DNA of 32,912 nucleotides from JAYZQT01 sp964412235 (GTDB lineage: Bacteria; Pseudomonadota; Alphaproteobacteria; MPNO01; UBA830): positions 1 through 32,912 of the forward strand of contig CAYPNT010000025.1 in the NCBI GenBank assembly GCA_964412235.1. The letters run 5' to 3'. The translations under genes were made by a program, and so were the position numbers. Each line of letters opens with the position of its first letter. The first letter of the stretch is position 1. Under the pieces are notes generated by a model. It was given only the letters and a program-made list of their open reading frames with translations, was not told the DNA's origin and searched no databases. Shown piece by piece: positions 23,171 to 30,459 of the stretch.

Positions 23171-23527
23171 ATGACAATAGGAACCAAGATATACACTTTG
23201 GTATGGGGACTAGAGGTTGGCCGCGATTCCCAGGGCAATGTTTATTATCGCACAAAACGTTCAGCACCAGGTGTGAGGGAAAAAAGATGGGTTCTGTATG
23301 ATGGAAAGGCGGAGGCATCCCGCGTACCGCCAGCTTGGCATTCTTGGTTGCATTATACCACCAATGATATTCCTAAAGACGATGTCGGACGGCGGTGGGA
23401 ATGGCAAAGGACGCATGTCCCAAATATGACAGGGACCAGGGATGCATATCAACCGTCAGGCCATGTTAGGAATGGCGGGGTGCGCCCGTCCGCGACTGGT
23501 GACTATGAGCCTTGGCAGCCATCTTGA
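23171..23527 (+). CDS. NDUFA12-type NADH:ubiquinone oxidoreductase accessory subunit (B17.2)
   Basis: A 118-residue homologue of the mitochondrial complex I subunit NDUFA12, found in alphaproteobacteria as a supernumerary subunit. Diagnostic stretches are EVGRDSQGNVYYRTKR, KRWVLYDGKAEASRVPPAWH and SWLHYTTNDIP, with the family pattern of a small aromatic-rich, mostly extended protein; the C-terminal YQPSGHVRNGG and EPWQPS also fit. It should bind the peripheral arm of the enzyme on the cytoplasmic side. The main nuo genes are not in the window. It is followed after 44 bases by mlaD and then DUF2155, a neighbourhood I recognise from other alphaproteobacteria. Confidence 0.94.
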   Translation: MTIGTKIYTLVWGLEVGRDSQGNVYYRTKRSAPGVREKRWVLYDGKAEASRVPPAWHSWLHYTTNDIPKDDVGRRWEWQRTHVPNMTGTRDAYQPSGHVRNGGVRPSATGDYEPWQPS

Positions 23528-23571
23528 AAAAGAAACAAAGCAGCGTCGGGTTTGCGTTGGGAAGATGACCG

Positions 23572-24036
23572 ATGCGTAGTAACATCATCGAAACAGTAAT
23601 GGGTGCTGTTGTCCTTCTCGTCGCGGCTTTTTTTATCATTTTTGCATACAGTAAGGCAGATATGAGATCAAGTGTTGGGTATGAGATTAAAGCCAAATTT
23701 GATCGGGTAGACGGGGTGCTAGTGGGTTCGGAAGTCAGAATGAGTGGGATAAAGATTGGTTCGGTTACGTCAACCTCTCTAGATCCTAGAACCTACCTCG
23801 CAGAGGTATATATATCCGTTGAGTCTGACGTCAAAATACCAGCTGATACCTCGATCTCAGTGGCGGCAGATGGGTTATTAGGTCCAAAATATCTTTCTTT
23901 ATCTCCTGGGGGTTCCGATGAAATGTTAAGCTCCGGTGACGAGATTACGGTTACGCAAGGTTCCATCGATCTTATGGGCCTGGTCGGAAAGATGATATTC
24001 AGTCAAACCAAGAAAGATGCTGAACAACGAAACTAA
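23572..24036 (+). CDS. mlaD: MlaD-type outer-membrane lipid asymmetry protein (MCE domain)
   Basis: MlaD is the periplasmic substrate-binding part of the Mla ABC system that moves phospholipids between the membranes. The 154-residue protein has one N-terminal membrane helix (about residues 9-28, VMGAVVLLVAAFFIIFAYS) and an MCE domain: KFDRVDGVLVGSEVRMSGIK, then GSVTSTSLDPRTYLAEV and ADGLLGPKYLSLSPGG. Length is typical of a single-MCE MlaD. GGGAAG precedes ATG 23572. The ATPase and permease genes (mlaF, mlaE) are not in the window; in many alphaproteobacteria mlaD lies apart from them next to NDUFA12, as here. Its last 20 bases overlap the DUF2155 gene. Confidence 0.93.
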   Translation: MRSNIIETVMGAVVLLVAAFFIIFAYSKADMRSSVGYEIKAKFDRVDGVLVGSEVRMSGIKIGSVTSTSLDPRTYLAEVYISVESDVKIPADTSISVAADGLLGPKYLSLSPGGSDEMLSSGDEITVTQGSIDLMGLVGKMIFSQTKKDAEQRN

Positions 24037-24448
24037 ACAAAAGTATTCGTGCCGTTTTATTATTTGGACGGTGTTTATAATCGGTCTGATTCTAGGAACA
24101 AATAATTCTAACTGGGCTTCCTCTCAAACTCGCAGTGAATGGCAGTCAGCACTGTTACAGGGCTTAGATAAGATTACTGCGCGTGTATCAACAATTGAAG
24201 CACCAGTGGGTTTAACTGTCCGTTTTGGCGCTTTAGATATTGTTGTAAAACGCTGTCACAAGCGTCCTCCGGAAGAGCCCCCAGAAACAACGGCTTACAT
24301 TGAGATTCAAGAACGTCGGCCTGGCGAAAGGCCTCAACAACTATTTGCGGGATGGATGTTTGGTTCTAGCCCGGCTGTTTCCGCGATCGAACATCCAGTC
24401 TATGACCTTTGGGTCGTGGATTGTATAAAAGTTTCAAGCTCGGAATAA
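24017..24448 (+). CDS. DUF2155 domain protein, probably periplasmic
   Basis: A 143-residue protein with an N-terminal signal or anchor (about residues 10-35, FIIWTVFIIGLILGT) and a DUF2155 domain: VSTIEAPVGLTVRFGALDIV, then KRCHKRPPEEPPETTAYIEI and LFAGWMFGSSPAVSAIEHPVY, ending DLWVVDC. The two conserved Cys (in VKRCHKRPPE and WVVDCIK) may form a disulfide. Function is unknown. It starts inside mlaD (20-base overlap) and its 3' end overlaps the convergent aat gene by 49 bases. Being between lipid-transport and complex I genes hints at an envelope role but proves nothing. Confidence 0.88.
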   Translation: MLNNETKQKYSCRFIIWTVFIIGLILGTNNSNWASSQTRSEWQSALLQGLDKITARVSTIEAPVGLTVRFGALDIVVKRCHKRPPEEPPETTAYIEIQERRPGERPQQLFAGWMFGSSPAVSAIEHPVYDLWVVDCIKVSSSE

Positions 24449-25050
24449 GATAATTCACTTTGAAAAACTGGGCTCACGTCAAGAGCTGATGATAAAATTT
24501 GGCGGTAGCCGGCACGGGGTAGTTCTACCCCGCCAAATTGGGAAAGGTGTTCTGTGATGAACTGGGTGTCTAATAGTTGAAACCCACTTTTTCTTAGGCG
24601 CGCAACCAAATGCACAAGCGCGACTTTGCTTGAATCGCGTTCGTCGCTGAACATACTTTCTCCAAAAAACGCAGCACCCAAAACGACCCCATATAAGCCG
24701 CCTACAAGCTTCCCACGATTCCAGGTTTCTATGCAATGGGCGCGACCCATACCGTGTAATTCTGTGTAAAGCGTTACTATTTCCTCGTTAATCCAACTTT
24801 CATTGCTTCCTTTCCGAGGGGCCGAACATGCTCGTATCACGTCTTTGAAGGCTGTATTACAACGTATATCGTATGTTCCAGCTCGAACTGTCCTTTTTAG
24901 CCGGCGTGGTATATGGAATTTATCCAAGGGAATTATTCCCCGTGTTTCGGGGTCAACCCAATAAAGCGCCGCATCATCCCTGTGCTCTGCCATTGGGAAT
25001 AAACCTATCGCATATGCGCGTAAAAGGATGTCAGGTGTCAGCTTACTCAT
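24400..25050 (-). CDS. aat: Leucyl/phenylalanyl-tRNA-protein transferase
   Basis: Aat adds Leu or Phe from tRNA to proteins with N-terminal Lys or Arg, creating N-degrons that ClpS hands to ClpAP; clpS and clpA are in the same window, about 4 kb away. The 216-residue protein shows AYAIGLFPMAEHRDDAALYW, then VDPETRGIIPLDKFHIPRRL and the core KLVGGLYGVVLGAAFFGESM, followed by FQLLDTQFITEHLSQFGGVE. It belongs to the GNAT-like Aat family. ATG 25050 is chosen over a TTG at 25053. The C terminus (ETFIQSTTQRS) looks natural, so the 49-base tail overlap with DUF2155 appears real. It follows accC closely. Confidence 0.95.
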   Translation of the reverse strand: MSKLTPDILLRAYAIGLFPMAEHRDDAALYWVDPETRGIIPLDKFHIPRRLKRTVRAGTYDIRCNTAFKDVIRACSAPRKGSNESWINEEIVTLYTELHGMGRAHCIETWNRGKLVGGLYGVVLGAAFFGESMFSDERDSSKVALVHLVARLRKSGFQLLDTQFITEHLSQFGGVELPRAGYRQILSSALDVSPVFQSELSYSELETFIQSTTQRS

Positions 25051-25076
25051 CAAAGAGGTAGATAATTCGATTAAAA

Positions 25077-26423
25077 CTAAGTTAACTCGTTAGAAACAAA
25101 GCTTTCAAGCCAATGAATATCATATTCCCCATTCAAAAAATCTGGATTTTCTATAATCTTTTGATGGAGCGGGATTGTTGTTTTTATGCCATCGATAACG
25201 TATTCCTCTAGTGATCGTCGAAGCCGCATCAAACATTCATTGCGACTTTGACCATGAACAATCAGCTTCGAGACTAAACTGTCATAATAAGCGGGCACTT
25301 CGTAACCAGAGTACAGGCCTGAATCCACCCGAACGGATAACCCACCTGGTGGGTGATAATCAGTTACTTTTCCAGGTGATGGGGCAAAGGTTTCGGGGTC
25401 CTCCGCTGTAATGCGGCATTCAATTGCGTGACCATTGAAAAAAACATTGTCCTGAGTAAATGACAAAGGCAATCCATCGGCAACACGTATCTGTTCTCGG
25501 ACCATGTCTACGCCCGTAACCATCTCGGTTACAGGGTGTTCAACCTGCAATCGCGTGTTCATTTCGATAAAGTAAAAGTTTCCACCTTCATATAGAAACT
25601 CGATGGTTCCGGCATTTTCATAGCCGAGTTTTTTTATTGCTTCCGAAGCGATTTTGCCAATTTTATCGCGCTCTATTTCGGTTAGTGCCGGGGACCGCGC
25701 TTCTTCCAGAATTTTTTGGTGGCGACGTTGCAACGAACAATCCCTTTCTCCGAGGTGAACAGAACCCCCATGGCTGTCTGCAAATACCTGAACTTCGATA
25801 TGCCTTGGTGCTTCCAAAAATTTTTCTATGTAAACGGAATCATTACGGAAACTTGCTTTCGCCTCAGTGCGGGCAATAGTATATGCTGCCTCAAGGTCGC
25901 TTGGTTCGCGAACAACTTGCATGCCGCGTCCACCACCTCCACCCGCTGCTTTAATTAATACCGGGTAACCAATATTCTCAGCCACTGACTGCGCCTCGAC
26001 TGGACTTTCAATAGTTCCAGTTGAGCCGGGAACTACCGGCACTCCAAACTTCTCCATGACTTCCTTTGCAGCAATCTTATCACCCATCAAGGCTATATGC
26101 TCAGGTTTTGGCCCGATGAATGTAAAGCCGTGTTCTCCCAGGATAGACGCAAAACCAGAATCTTCTGAAAGAAAACCGTATCCTGGGTGAATGGCGTTAG
26201 CGCCAACAATAGTTGCGGCGGAGACAATTGCTGGAATATTTAAGTAACTATCCTTTGCAGATGGAGGACCCAAGCAAATACTTTCATCGGCAAGACGAAC
26301 ATGCATAGCGTCGGCGTCAGCAGTTGAATGTACCGCTACCGTTGCTATACCCATTTCTCGGCAAGCTCGATGAATTCGAAGCGCTATTTCGCCGCGATTC
26401 GCTATTAGGATTTTTTCAAACAT
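25077..26423 (-). CDS. accC: Acetyl-CoA carboxylase, biotin carboxylase subunit
   Basis: AccC carboxylates the biotin on AccB with bicarbonate and ATP, the first half of malonyl-CoA formation. The 448-residue protein is full length. It has the N-terminal FEKILIANRGEIALRIHRAC, the ATP-grasp glycine loop KAAGGGGGRGMQVV, the bicarbonate/biotin region ERDCSLQRRHQKILEEA, and FIEMNTRLQVEHPVTEMVTG with its metal ligands and catalytic Arg. A C-terminal biotin-carboxylase domain follows (GHAIECRITAEDP). There is no biotinyl domain fused at the end, so it is the separate-subunit form. accB lies 29 bases upstream, and aat follows. Confidence 0.97.
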   Translation of the reverse strand: MFEKILIANRGEIALRIHRACREMGIATVAVHSTADADAMHVRLADESICLGPPSAKDSYLNIPAIVSAATIVGANAIHPGYGFLSEDSGFASILGEHGFTFIGPKPEHIALMGDKIAAKEVMEKFGVPVVPGSTGTIESPVEAQSVAENIGYPVLIKAAGGGGGRGMQVVREPSDLEAAYTIARTEAKASFRNDSVYIEKFLEAPRHIEVQVFADSHGGSVHLGERDCSLQRRHQKILEEARSPALTEIERDKIGKIASEAIKKLGYENAGTIEFLYEGGNFYFIEMNTRLQVEHPVTEMVTGVDMVREQIRVADGLPLSFTQDNVFFNGHAIECRITAEDPETFAPSPGKVTDYHPPGGLSVRVDSGLYSGYEVPAYYDSLVSKLIVHGQSRNECLMRLRRSLEEYVIDGIKTTIPLHQKIIENPDFLNGEYDIHWLESFVSNELT

Positions 26424-26452
26424 CAGCGTTTAAGTTCAATGCATTGCTGAGG

Positions 26453-26917
26453 CTATTCTATTAGCACCAATTCTTCACCGAACTCAACTGGAGTTGCGTC
26501 GTCAACTAGTATTTCCAGGACCTTGCCCGTTTTAGTTGCCCGTATGGGGTTATATGTTTTCATCGCTTCAATAAGCATAACAGTGTCCCCTTCATTTATA
26601 ATATCGCCTAAATTAACATATCGATCAGCCCCAGGTTCTGGAGCGAGAAAAACAGTGCCAACCATAGGTGCTGTAATTACTGTCCCCTCGCGCTTTTCTG
26701 GCGTTGGATTTATTGTCCCGGTTTCGGAAGTGTTGTTTTGTTGTGTGATTAGTTCCCCAGAATAACTTGAGAGTGACGAATTAGGTGGATTACTTTGACG
26801 GGCAACCCGAACGCGCCGGCCGCCACTTTCATACTCTATTTCCGAGAGTCCTGTTTCATCCAAAAGTTCCGCCAGTTTATGAATTAGGTCTGAATCGATA
26901 TCTAATCGATTGGTCAT
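26453..26917 (-). CDS. accB: Acetyl-CoA carboxylase, biotin carboxyl carrier protein
   Basis: AccB carries biotin between AccC and the carboxyltransferase. The 154-residue protein has an N-terminal helical part (LIHKLAELLDETGLSEIEYE), a flexible Ser/Asn/Thr-rich linker (about residues 42-78) and a C-terminal biotinyl domain from TVITAPMVGTVFLAPEPGA. The biotin acceptor is Lys120 in LIEAMKTYNPI; Thr follows the Lys where Escherichia has Met, a form common in alphaproteobacteria. Its start shares one base with the aroQ stop (TGATG), implying coupling. accC follows after 29 bases. Confidence 0.97.
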   Translation of the reverse strand: MTNRLDIDSDLIHKLAELLDETGLSEIEYESGGRRVRVARQSNPPNSSLSSYSGELITQQNNTSETGTINPTPEKREGTVITAPMVGTVFLAPEPGADRYVNLGDIINEGDTVMLIEAMKTYNPIRATKTGKVLEILVDDATPVEFGEELVLIE

Positions 26918-27387
26918 CAGGCCTCCCCCTCCGAACGTATTAGATCTAACATCGCATCTATTGCCATCCTATAACCCATAGCCCCGAACCCAGAAATTAT
27001 TCCGGTTGCACCGGCTGAAATGTACGATGTCGAGCGAAAGGTTTCGCGCTTAAATATATTAGAAATGTGTACCTCTATAATCGGCAATTCCGTTAGAATT
27101 ACAGCGTCCAGAATTGCGATCGATGTGTGTGTAAAAGCGGCGGGATTAATTATTACGCCGTCCACATTATCACGAGCGTTGTGTAACCAGCCGATTATCT
27201 CCGCCTCGCTATTGCTCTGACGAAAATCCAATTCCGTATCCAAGGTAGTAGCGTGGCTACCGCACATTTGAGCAATTTCATCTAGGCTAATACGTCCATA
27301 GATCTCCGGTTCGCGAGCCCCGAGCATATTAAGGTTAGGCCCATTGATGATTAGTATTTTGGTCTTGGAAGACAAATTCACCCACAT
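26917..27387 (-). CDS. aroQ: Type II 3-dehydroquinate dehydratase
   Basis: AroQ removes water from 3-dehydroquinate in the shikimate pathway, two steps after the DAHP synthase at 489-1880. The 156-residue protein has ILIINGPNLNMLGAREPEIYG with the catalytic Arg and Tyr30, FRQSNSEAEIIGWLH, INPAAFTHTSIAI (Asn81) and the base His107 in IEVHISNIFKRE, ending with ISGFGAMGYRMAIDAM. The length fits the dodecameric type II enzyme. The ATG at 27387 lacks a clear ribosome site and in-frame TTG at 27375 is an alternative start. It heads the aroQ-accB-accC-aat unit. Confidence 0.95.
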   Translation of the reverse strand: MWVNLSSKTKILIINGPNLNMLGAREPEIYGRISLDEIAQMCGSHATTLDTELDFRQSNSEAEIIGWLHNARDNVDGVIINPAAFTHTSIAILDAVILTELPIIEVHISNIFKRETFRSTSYISAGATGIISGFGAMGYRMAIDAMLDLIRSEGEA

Positions 27388-27694
27388 GACAGCTATAACA
27401 ATTCTAAAGCCTTACCCCAAGATGACTCGTTTGGGCAATGCCTATAAATATTATATTTGACCATTTCTATCGAAATATGATTCGAAAATCGGAAAAAATC
27501 TTATCATTCTCGTTATTTTTTTATCGCGGCTACCTGACGTGGCGGCCGATAAATCTATTTGTTTACTTTTATAGCCATTTTTTGGGTCAGCGTAATATTC
27601 CGTACCCAATCTCAACACTATCTGTATACGAAAACACCTTACACTATATTCTTTTTGCGTTGTCATCACATCCACATTAAAAAAATCCGCTGTA
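27388..27694. other. AT-rich divergent spacer between aroQ and the ornithine decarboxylase
   Basis: This 307-base stretch holds no gene that I can support; small frames in it have no domain and no ribosome site. It must carry the promoters for both divergent genes. On the minus strand a perfect TATAAT reads from 27455 to 27450, 63-68 bases upstream of aroQ, but no -35 box lies at the right distance. On the plus strand TATATT (27645-27650) is a possible -10 for the decarboxylase, also without a good -35. No riboswitch or strong hairpin was recognised. Confidence 0.5.
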
Positions 27695-28825
27695 ATGACT
27701 GACAAAATTAAAAAGTTCCTTGCTGAAGAAAAACCGGAAACACCCTGTCTGGTAGTCGATTTGGATAGAATCACTTCACGCTATAATGCTTTTAGCAGAA
27801 ATCTTCCACAGACAGAGATTTTCTACGCAGTGAAGGCCAATCCTGCGACTCCAGTGCTTAAAACATTATTGGCCCTGGGTTCTAGTTTTGACGCTGCGAG
27901 TATCTACGAGATTGAAACTTGTCTTAGCATTGGGGTACCGGCCAATAAAATAACATTTGGTAATACCATTAAAAAAGGTCGTGATATCGCGCACGCTTTT
28001 GATCTCGGGATAAACATGTTTGCGTTCGACAGTAGAGCCGAATTGTCGAAATTAAAATACTACGCGCCAGGGGCCAAGGTATATTGCCGCCTATTTATGG
28101 AAGATGGAGGCGCTGCTTGGCCTTTGTCTCGTAAATTTGGCTGTGACGCTAGTTTGGCAATAGAACTACTAGTCGAAGCGGCACGGGCGGGTATGGAACC
28201 AGTTGGGGTGTCCTTTCATGTCGGTTCGCAGCAGATAAACCTTTCGCAATGGGAGCTAGCCATTTCTCGGAGCGCTAAGGTGTTCGAAGAACTCAACAGA
28301 CAAAATATCCGATTAGAGCTTTTAAACATCGGTGGCGGTTTCCCCGCTAATTATCGACAATCTATTGAGAGCATCGAAACCTACGGCGAGGTTATACAAA
28401 GTTCTTTGCAGCAGAATTTTAGAAATTTTACTCCTAGGATCATTGCTGAACCAGGGCGGGGTATCGTTGGGGATGCTGGCATAATACAGACTGAGGTAAT
28501 TTTAATCGCTGAAAAATCCAGGGAAACTAGCCGGCGCTGGGTCTTTCTCGATGTTGGAAAGTTTGGTGGATTGCCTGAGACATTTGAGGAGGCTATACAA
28601 TATCGTATTACTACCGGTAAAGATGATGAGCCATTTGGTCCGGTGGTCTTAGCGGGTCCCACGTGCGATGAGGTAGATGTGCTCTACGATAAATCGGGGT
28701 ACTCACTTCCACTAAGTCTGATTGCTGGCGACAAAATAGAGTTTCTAAGCGCGGGGGCATACACCGCGAGTTACTCGTCGGTATGTTTTAATGGCTTTCC
28801 ACCTTTAGCAGAATATTATATTTGA
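27695..28825 (+). CDS. Ornithine/diaminopimelate-type PLP decarboxylase, probably ornithine decarboxylase
   Basis: A fold-type III PLP decarboxylase that most likely turns ornithine into putrescine. The 376-residue protein has the PLP Lys47 in FYAVKANPATPV, the HVGSQ motif, a glycine-rich phosphate site in NIGGGFPANY, EPGRGIVGDAG, and the cross-dimer Cys324 in GPTCDEVDVLYD, which is the eukaryotic-type ODC signature. The GSSFDAAS and TFGNTIKKGRDIA stretches match alphaproteobacterial ODC/LODC rather than diaminopimelate decarboxylase. Lysine as a second substrate cannot be excluded. It and the downstream transferase are on the plus strand between two blocks of minus-strand genes. Confidence 0.9.
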   Translation: MTDKIKKFLAEEKPETPCLVVDLDRITSRYNAFSRNLPQTEIFYAVKANPATPVLKTLLALGSSFDAASIYEIETCLSIGVPANKITFGNTIKKGRDIAHAFDLGINMFAFDSRAELSKLKYYAPGAKVYCRLFMEDGGAAWPLSRKFGCDASLAIELLVEAARAGMEPVGVSFHVGSQQINLSQWELAISRSAKVFEELNRQNIRLELLNIGGGFPANYRQSIESIETYGEVIQSSLQQNFRNFTPRIIAEPGRGIVGDAGIIQTEVILIAEKSRETSRRWVFLDVGKFGGLPETFEEAIQYRITTGKDDEPFGPVVLAGPTCDEVDVLYDKSGYSLPLSLIAGDKIEFLSAGAYTASYSSVCFNGFPPLAEYYI

Positions 28826-28891
28826 TGACGATAAGTTATTGTCTAATTTAAATGGTAATAAAAACGTTTTAAGAATATTGGTAGGGGCTTT

Positions 28892-29527
28892 ATGAAACTT
28901 TATGGATTTTCTCGGTCTTCAGCCGCGTTTCGTGTCCGTATTGGGTTAAACCTAAAAGGTCTTCAATGGGACAGTATCAACGTTAACTTGCCTGAAGGTG
29001 ACCAATTTGGCGACCAATACATTGGGGTCAACCCTCAAGGACGTGTTCCCACGCTCATCGATGGTAAAACTGTTTTATATCAGTCTATGGCCATTCTGGA
29101 GTACCTTGATGAAATACAACCCCAACCACCAATTTTACCGAGCGACCCAGTAGCGCGAGCGCGTGTGAGGGGTCTCGCAAACATAATTGCCTGTGATATC
29201 CATCCTCTAAATAACTTGGCAGTACTCAAGTTTCTTTCAAATCAAATGGGTGCAACAAAGGATGACGTTAATGTTACTTGGTACCAACATTGGGTCTGTG
29301 AGGGTTTTAACGCAATTGAAACTCATTTGAAAACAGATTCGATAACTGGGGCGTTCAGCCAGGGTGACGAACCGGGTTTAATGGATATTTGTATTGTGCC
29401 GCAGGTTTTTAATGCACAGCGTTACCAATGTGATCTTGAGCCATATCCGTTATTGATGAGGATCTTTGAAAATTGTATGCGGTTGGATGCATTTGACAAA
29501 GCACAACCATCGAAGCAGAGCAATTGA
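28892..29527 (+). CDS. maiA: Glutathione S-transferase, zeta-like (maleylacetoacetate isomerase family)
   Basis: A 211-residue cytoplasmic GST with an N-terminal thioredoxin fold (KLYGFSRSSAAFRVRIGLNL, GVNPQGRVPTLID, YQSMAILEYLDE) and a C-terminal helical domain (ANIIACDIHPLNNLAVLKFL). The pattern matches maleylacetoacetate isomerase, which works in tyrosine breakdown. However the family site SSCxxxRVR reads SSAAFRVR here (Ser9, Ser10, Ala11), so the Cys is missing, and no homogentisate pathway genes are nearby. It could be an isomerase with lower Cys dependence or a general transferase. A GGTAGGGG stretch precedes ATG 28892. It ends four bases before the convergent DsbA-family gene. Confidence 0.8.
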   Translation: MKLYGFSRSSAAFRVRIGLNLKGLQWDSINVNLPEGDQFGDQYIGVNPQGRVPTLIDGKTVLYQSMAILEYLDEIQPQPPILPSDPVARARVRGLANIIACDIHPLNNLAVLKFLSNQMGATKDDVNVTWYQHWVCEGFNAIETHLKTDSITGAFSQGDEPGLMDICIVPQVFNAQRYQCDLEPYPLLMRIFENCMRLDAFDKAQPSKQSN

Positions 29528-29531
29528 CGTT

Positions 29532-30323
29532 TTATTTTGGTTGGTTGGCCCGCTTTTTAGCCCGAAAGTCTTGAACGATTGCACGAAGTGTTTGCAGGTC
29601 ACGTCCTCCACGGAAGAGTTTTCGCTCGATAACCAGGGAAGGTGTACCATTGAGCCCCAATCGCTCTGCCAACTGATAGTTTTTTAATAAAATTTCATCA
29701 ACTTTAGGACTTTTCATATCCTTTTCTAGTTGCTTAATATTAATGCCAACCGACTGAGCAAGAGCCGTTACATTTGGCGCGGATAAAGGTGAACGGGATC
29801 CTAATAAGGCGTCATTAAAAACATTATATTTTCCTTGGTGCTGCGATGCTATTGCGGCTCGGGATGCGAGTACGGAAGCAGCGCCCAATATTGGCCATTC
29901 CTTATATAATAACCGTATCCCGGGATCCGTTCTAATTAATTCCTTTAAAATTGGGTGGAAGCGTTTGCACACACCGCACCCATGATCCACGAATTCAACG
30001 ATTGATATGTCGCCATTGGGGTTACCTAAAACCGGGGTGTCAGGGTCCCGATACAATTCGGCGAAGTTTTTCAATACTCGTTTTTCGTCGGCTTGTGAGG
30101 CTGCAATTCTTTTGTTTTGCTCAAGCTTTCGAATGGCCGTCTCTATGAGTTCTGGGTTTTCCAGGACATAATTGCGGATAATACGCTCAATGAGTTGTCG
30201 CTGTTTTATAGATATTCTTTCGTTACTATTCTCCGCGGTTAGCTTGGATGGCGCTACACCCAAAAACGCTGCTAAGGCCATACTTATTATCGCACAACGG
30301 ATTAATGGAGCAGTGATAGTCAT
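29532..30323 (-). CDS. DsbA-family thiol oxidoreductase, periplasmic
   Basis: A 263-residue exported protein of the DsbA/DsbG-like thioredoxin superfamily (COG1651). It has an N-terminal signal segment (about residues 8-30), a helical lead region (RQLIERIIRNYVLENPELIE) typical of this alphaproteobacterial subfamily, and the thioredoxin domain with CGVC at residues 116-119 in FVDHGCGVCKRFHP. The cis-Pro loop is GTPSLVI. It probably forms or shuffles disulfides in the periplasm. The M48 protease gene lies 136 bases upstream on the same strand, and maiA converges with a four-base gap. The start ATG 30323 has no strong ribosome site. Confidence 0.92.
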   Translation of the reverse strand: MTITAPLIRCAIISMALAAFLGVAPSKLTAENSNERISIKQRQLIERIIRNYVLENPELIETAIRKLEQNKRIAASQADEKRVLKNFAELYRDPDTPVLGNPNGDISIVEFVDHGCGVCKRFHPILKELIRTDPGIRLLYKEWPILGAASVLASRAAIASQHQGKYNVFNDALLGSRSPLSAPNVTALAQSVGINIKQLEKDMKSPKVDEILLKNYQLAERLGLNGTPSLVIERKLFRGGRDLQTLRAIVQDFRAKKRANQPK

Positions 30324-30419
30324 ATAAACAGAATTCTCTATAGGGTTCAGGATATAGTATTTTTATCAGATATTCATACAATTGGTATTTTTAGATATTA
30401 CAATAATAAAGCCACCTAC

Positions 30420-30433
30420 ACCCTTTATAGGGT
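30420..30433. repeat. Perfect inverted repeat between the M48 and DsbA-family genes
   Basis: ACCCTTTATAGGGT has five-base arms around TTAT. It lies 27 bases after the M48 stop and about 97 bases before the DsbA-family start. No T run follows on the minus strand, so it is not a clear terminator; a regulator site or a processing hairpin is possible. Confidence 0.35.
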
Positions 30434-30459
30434 ATGTTTACGTTATAATAGGTACGTTT

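Noticed and set aside
23002..23238. 78-codon minus-strand frame with a hydrophobic stretch, overlapping the start of NDUFA12
   Set aside because: It overlaps the conserved N terminus of NDUFA12 on the other strand, and the one hydrophobic segment is not enough to support a gene.
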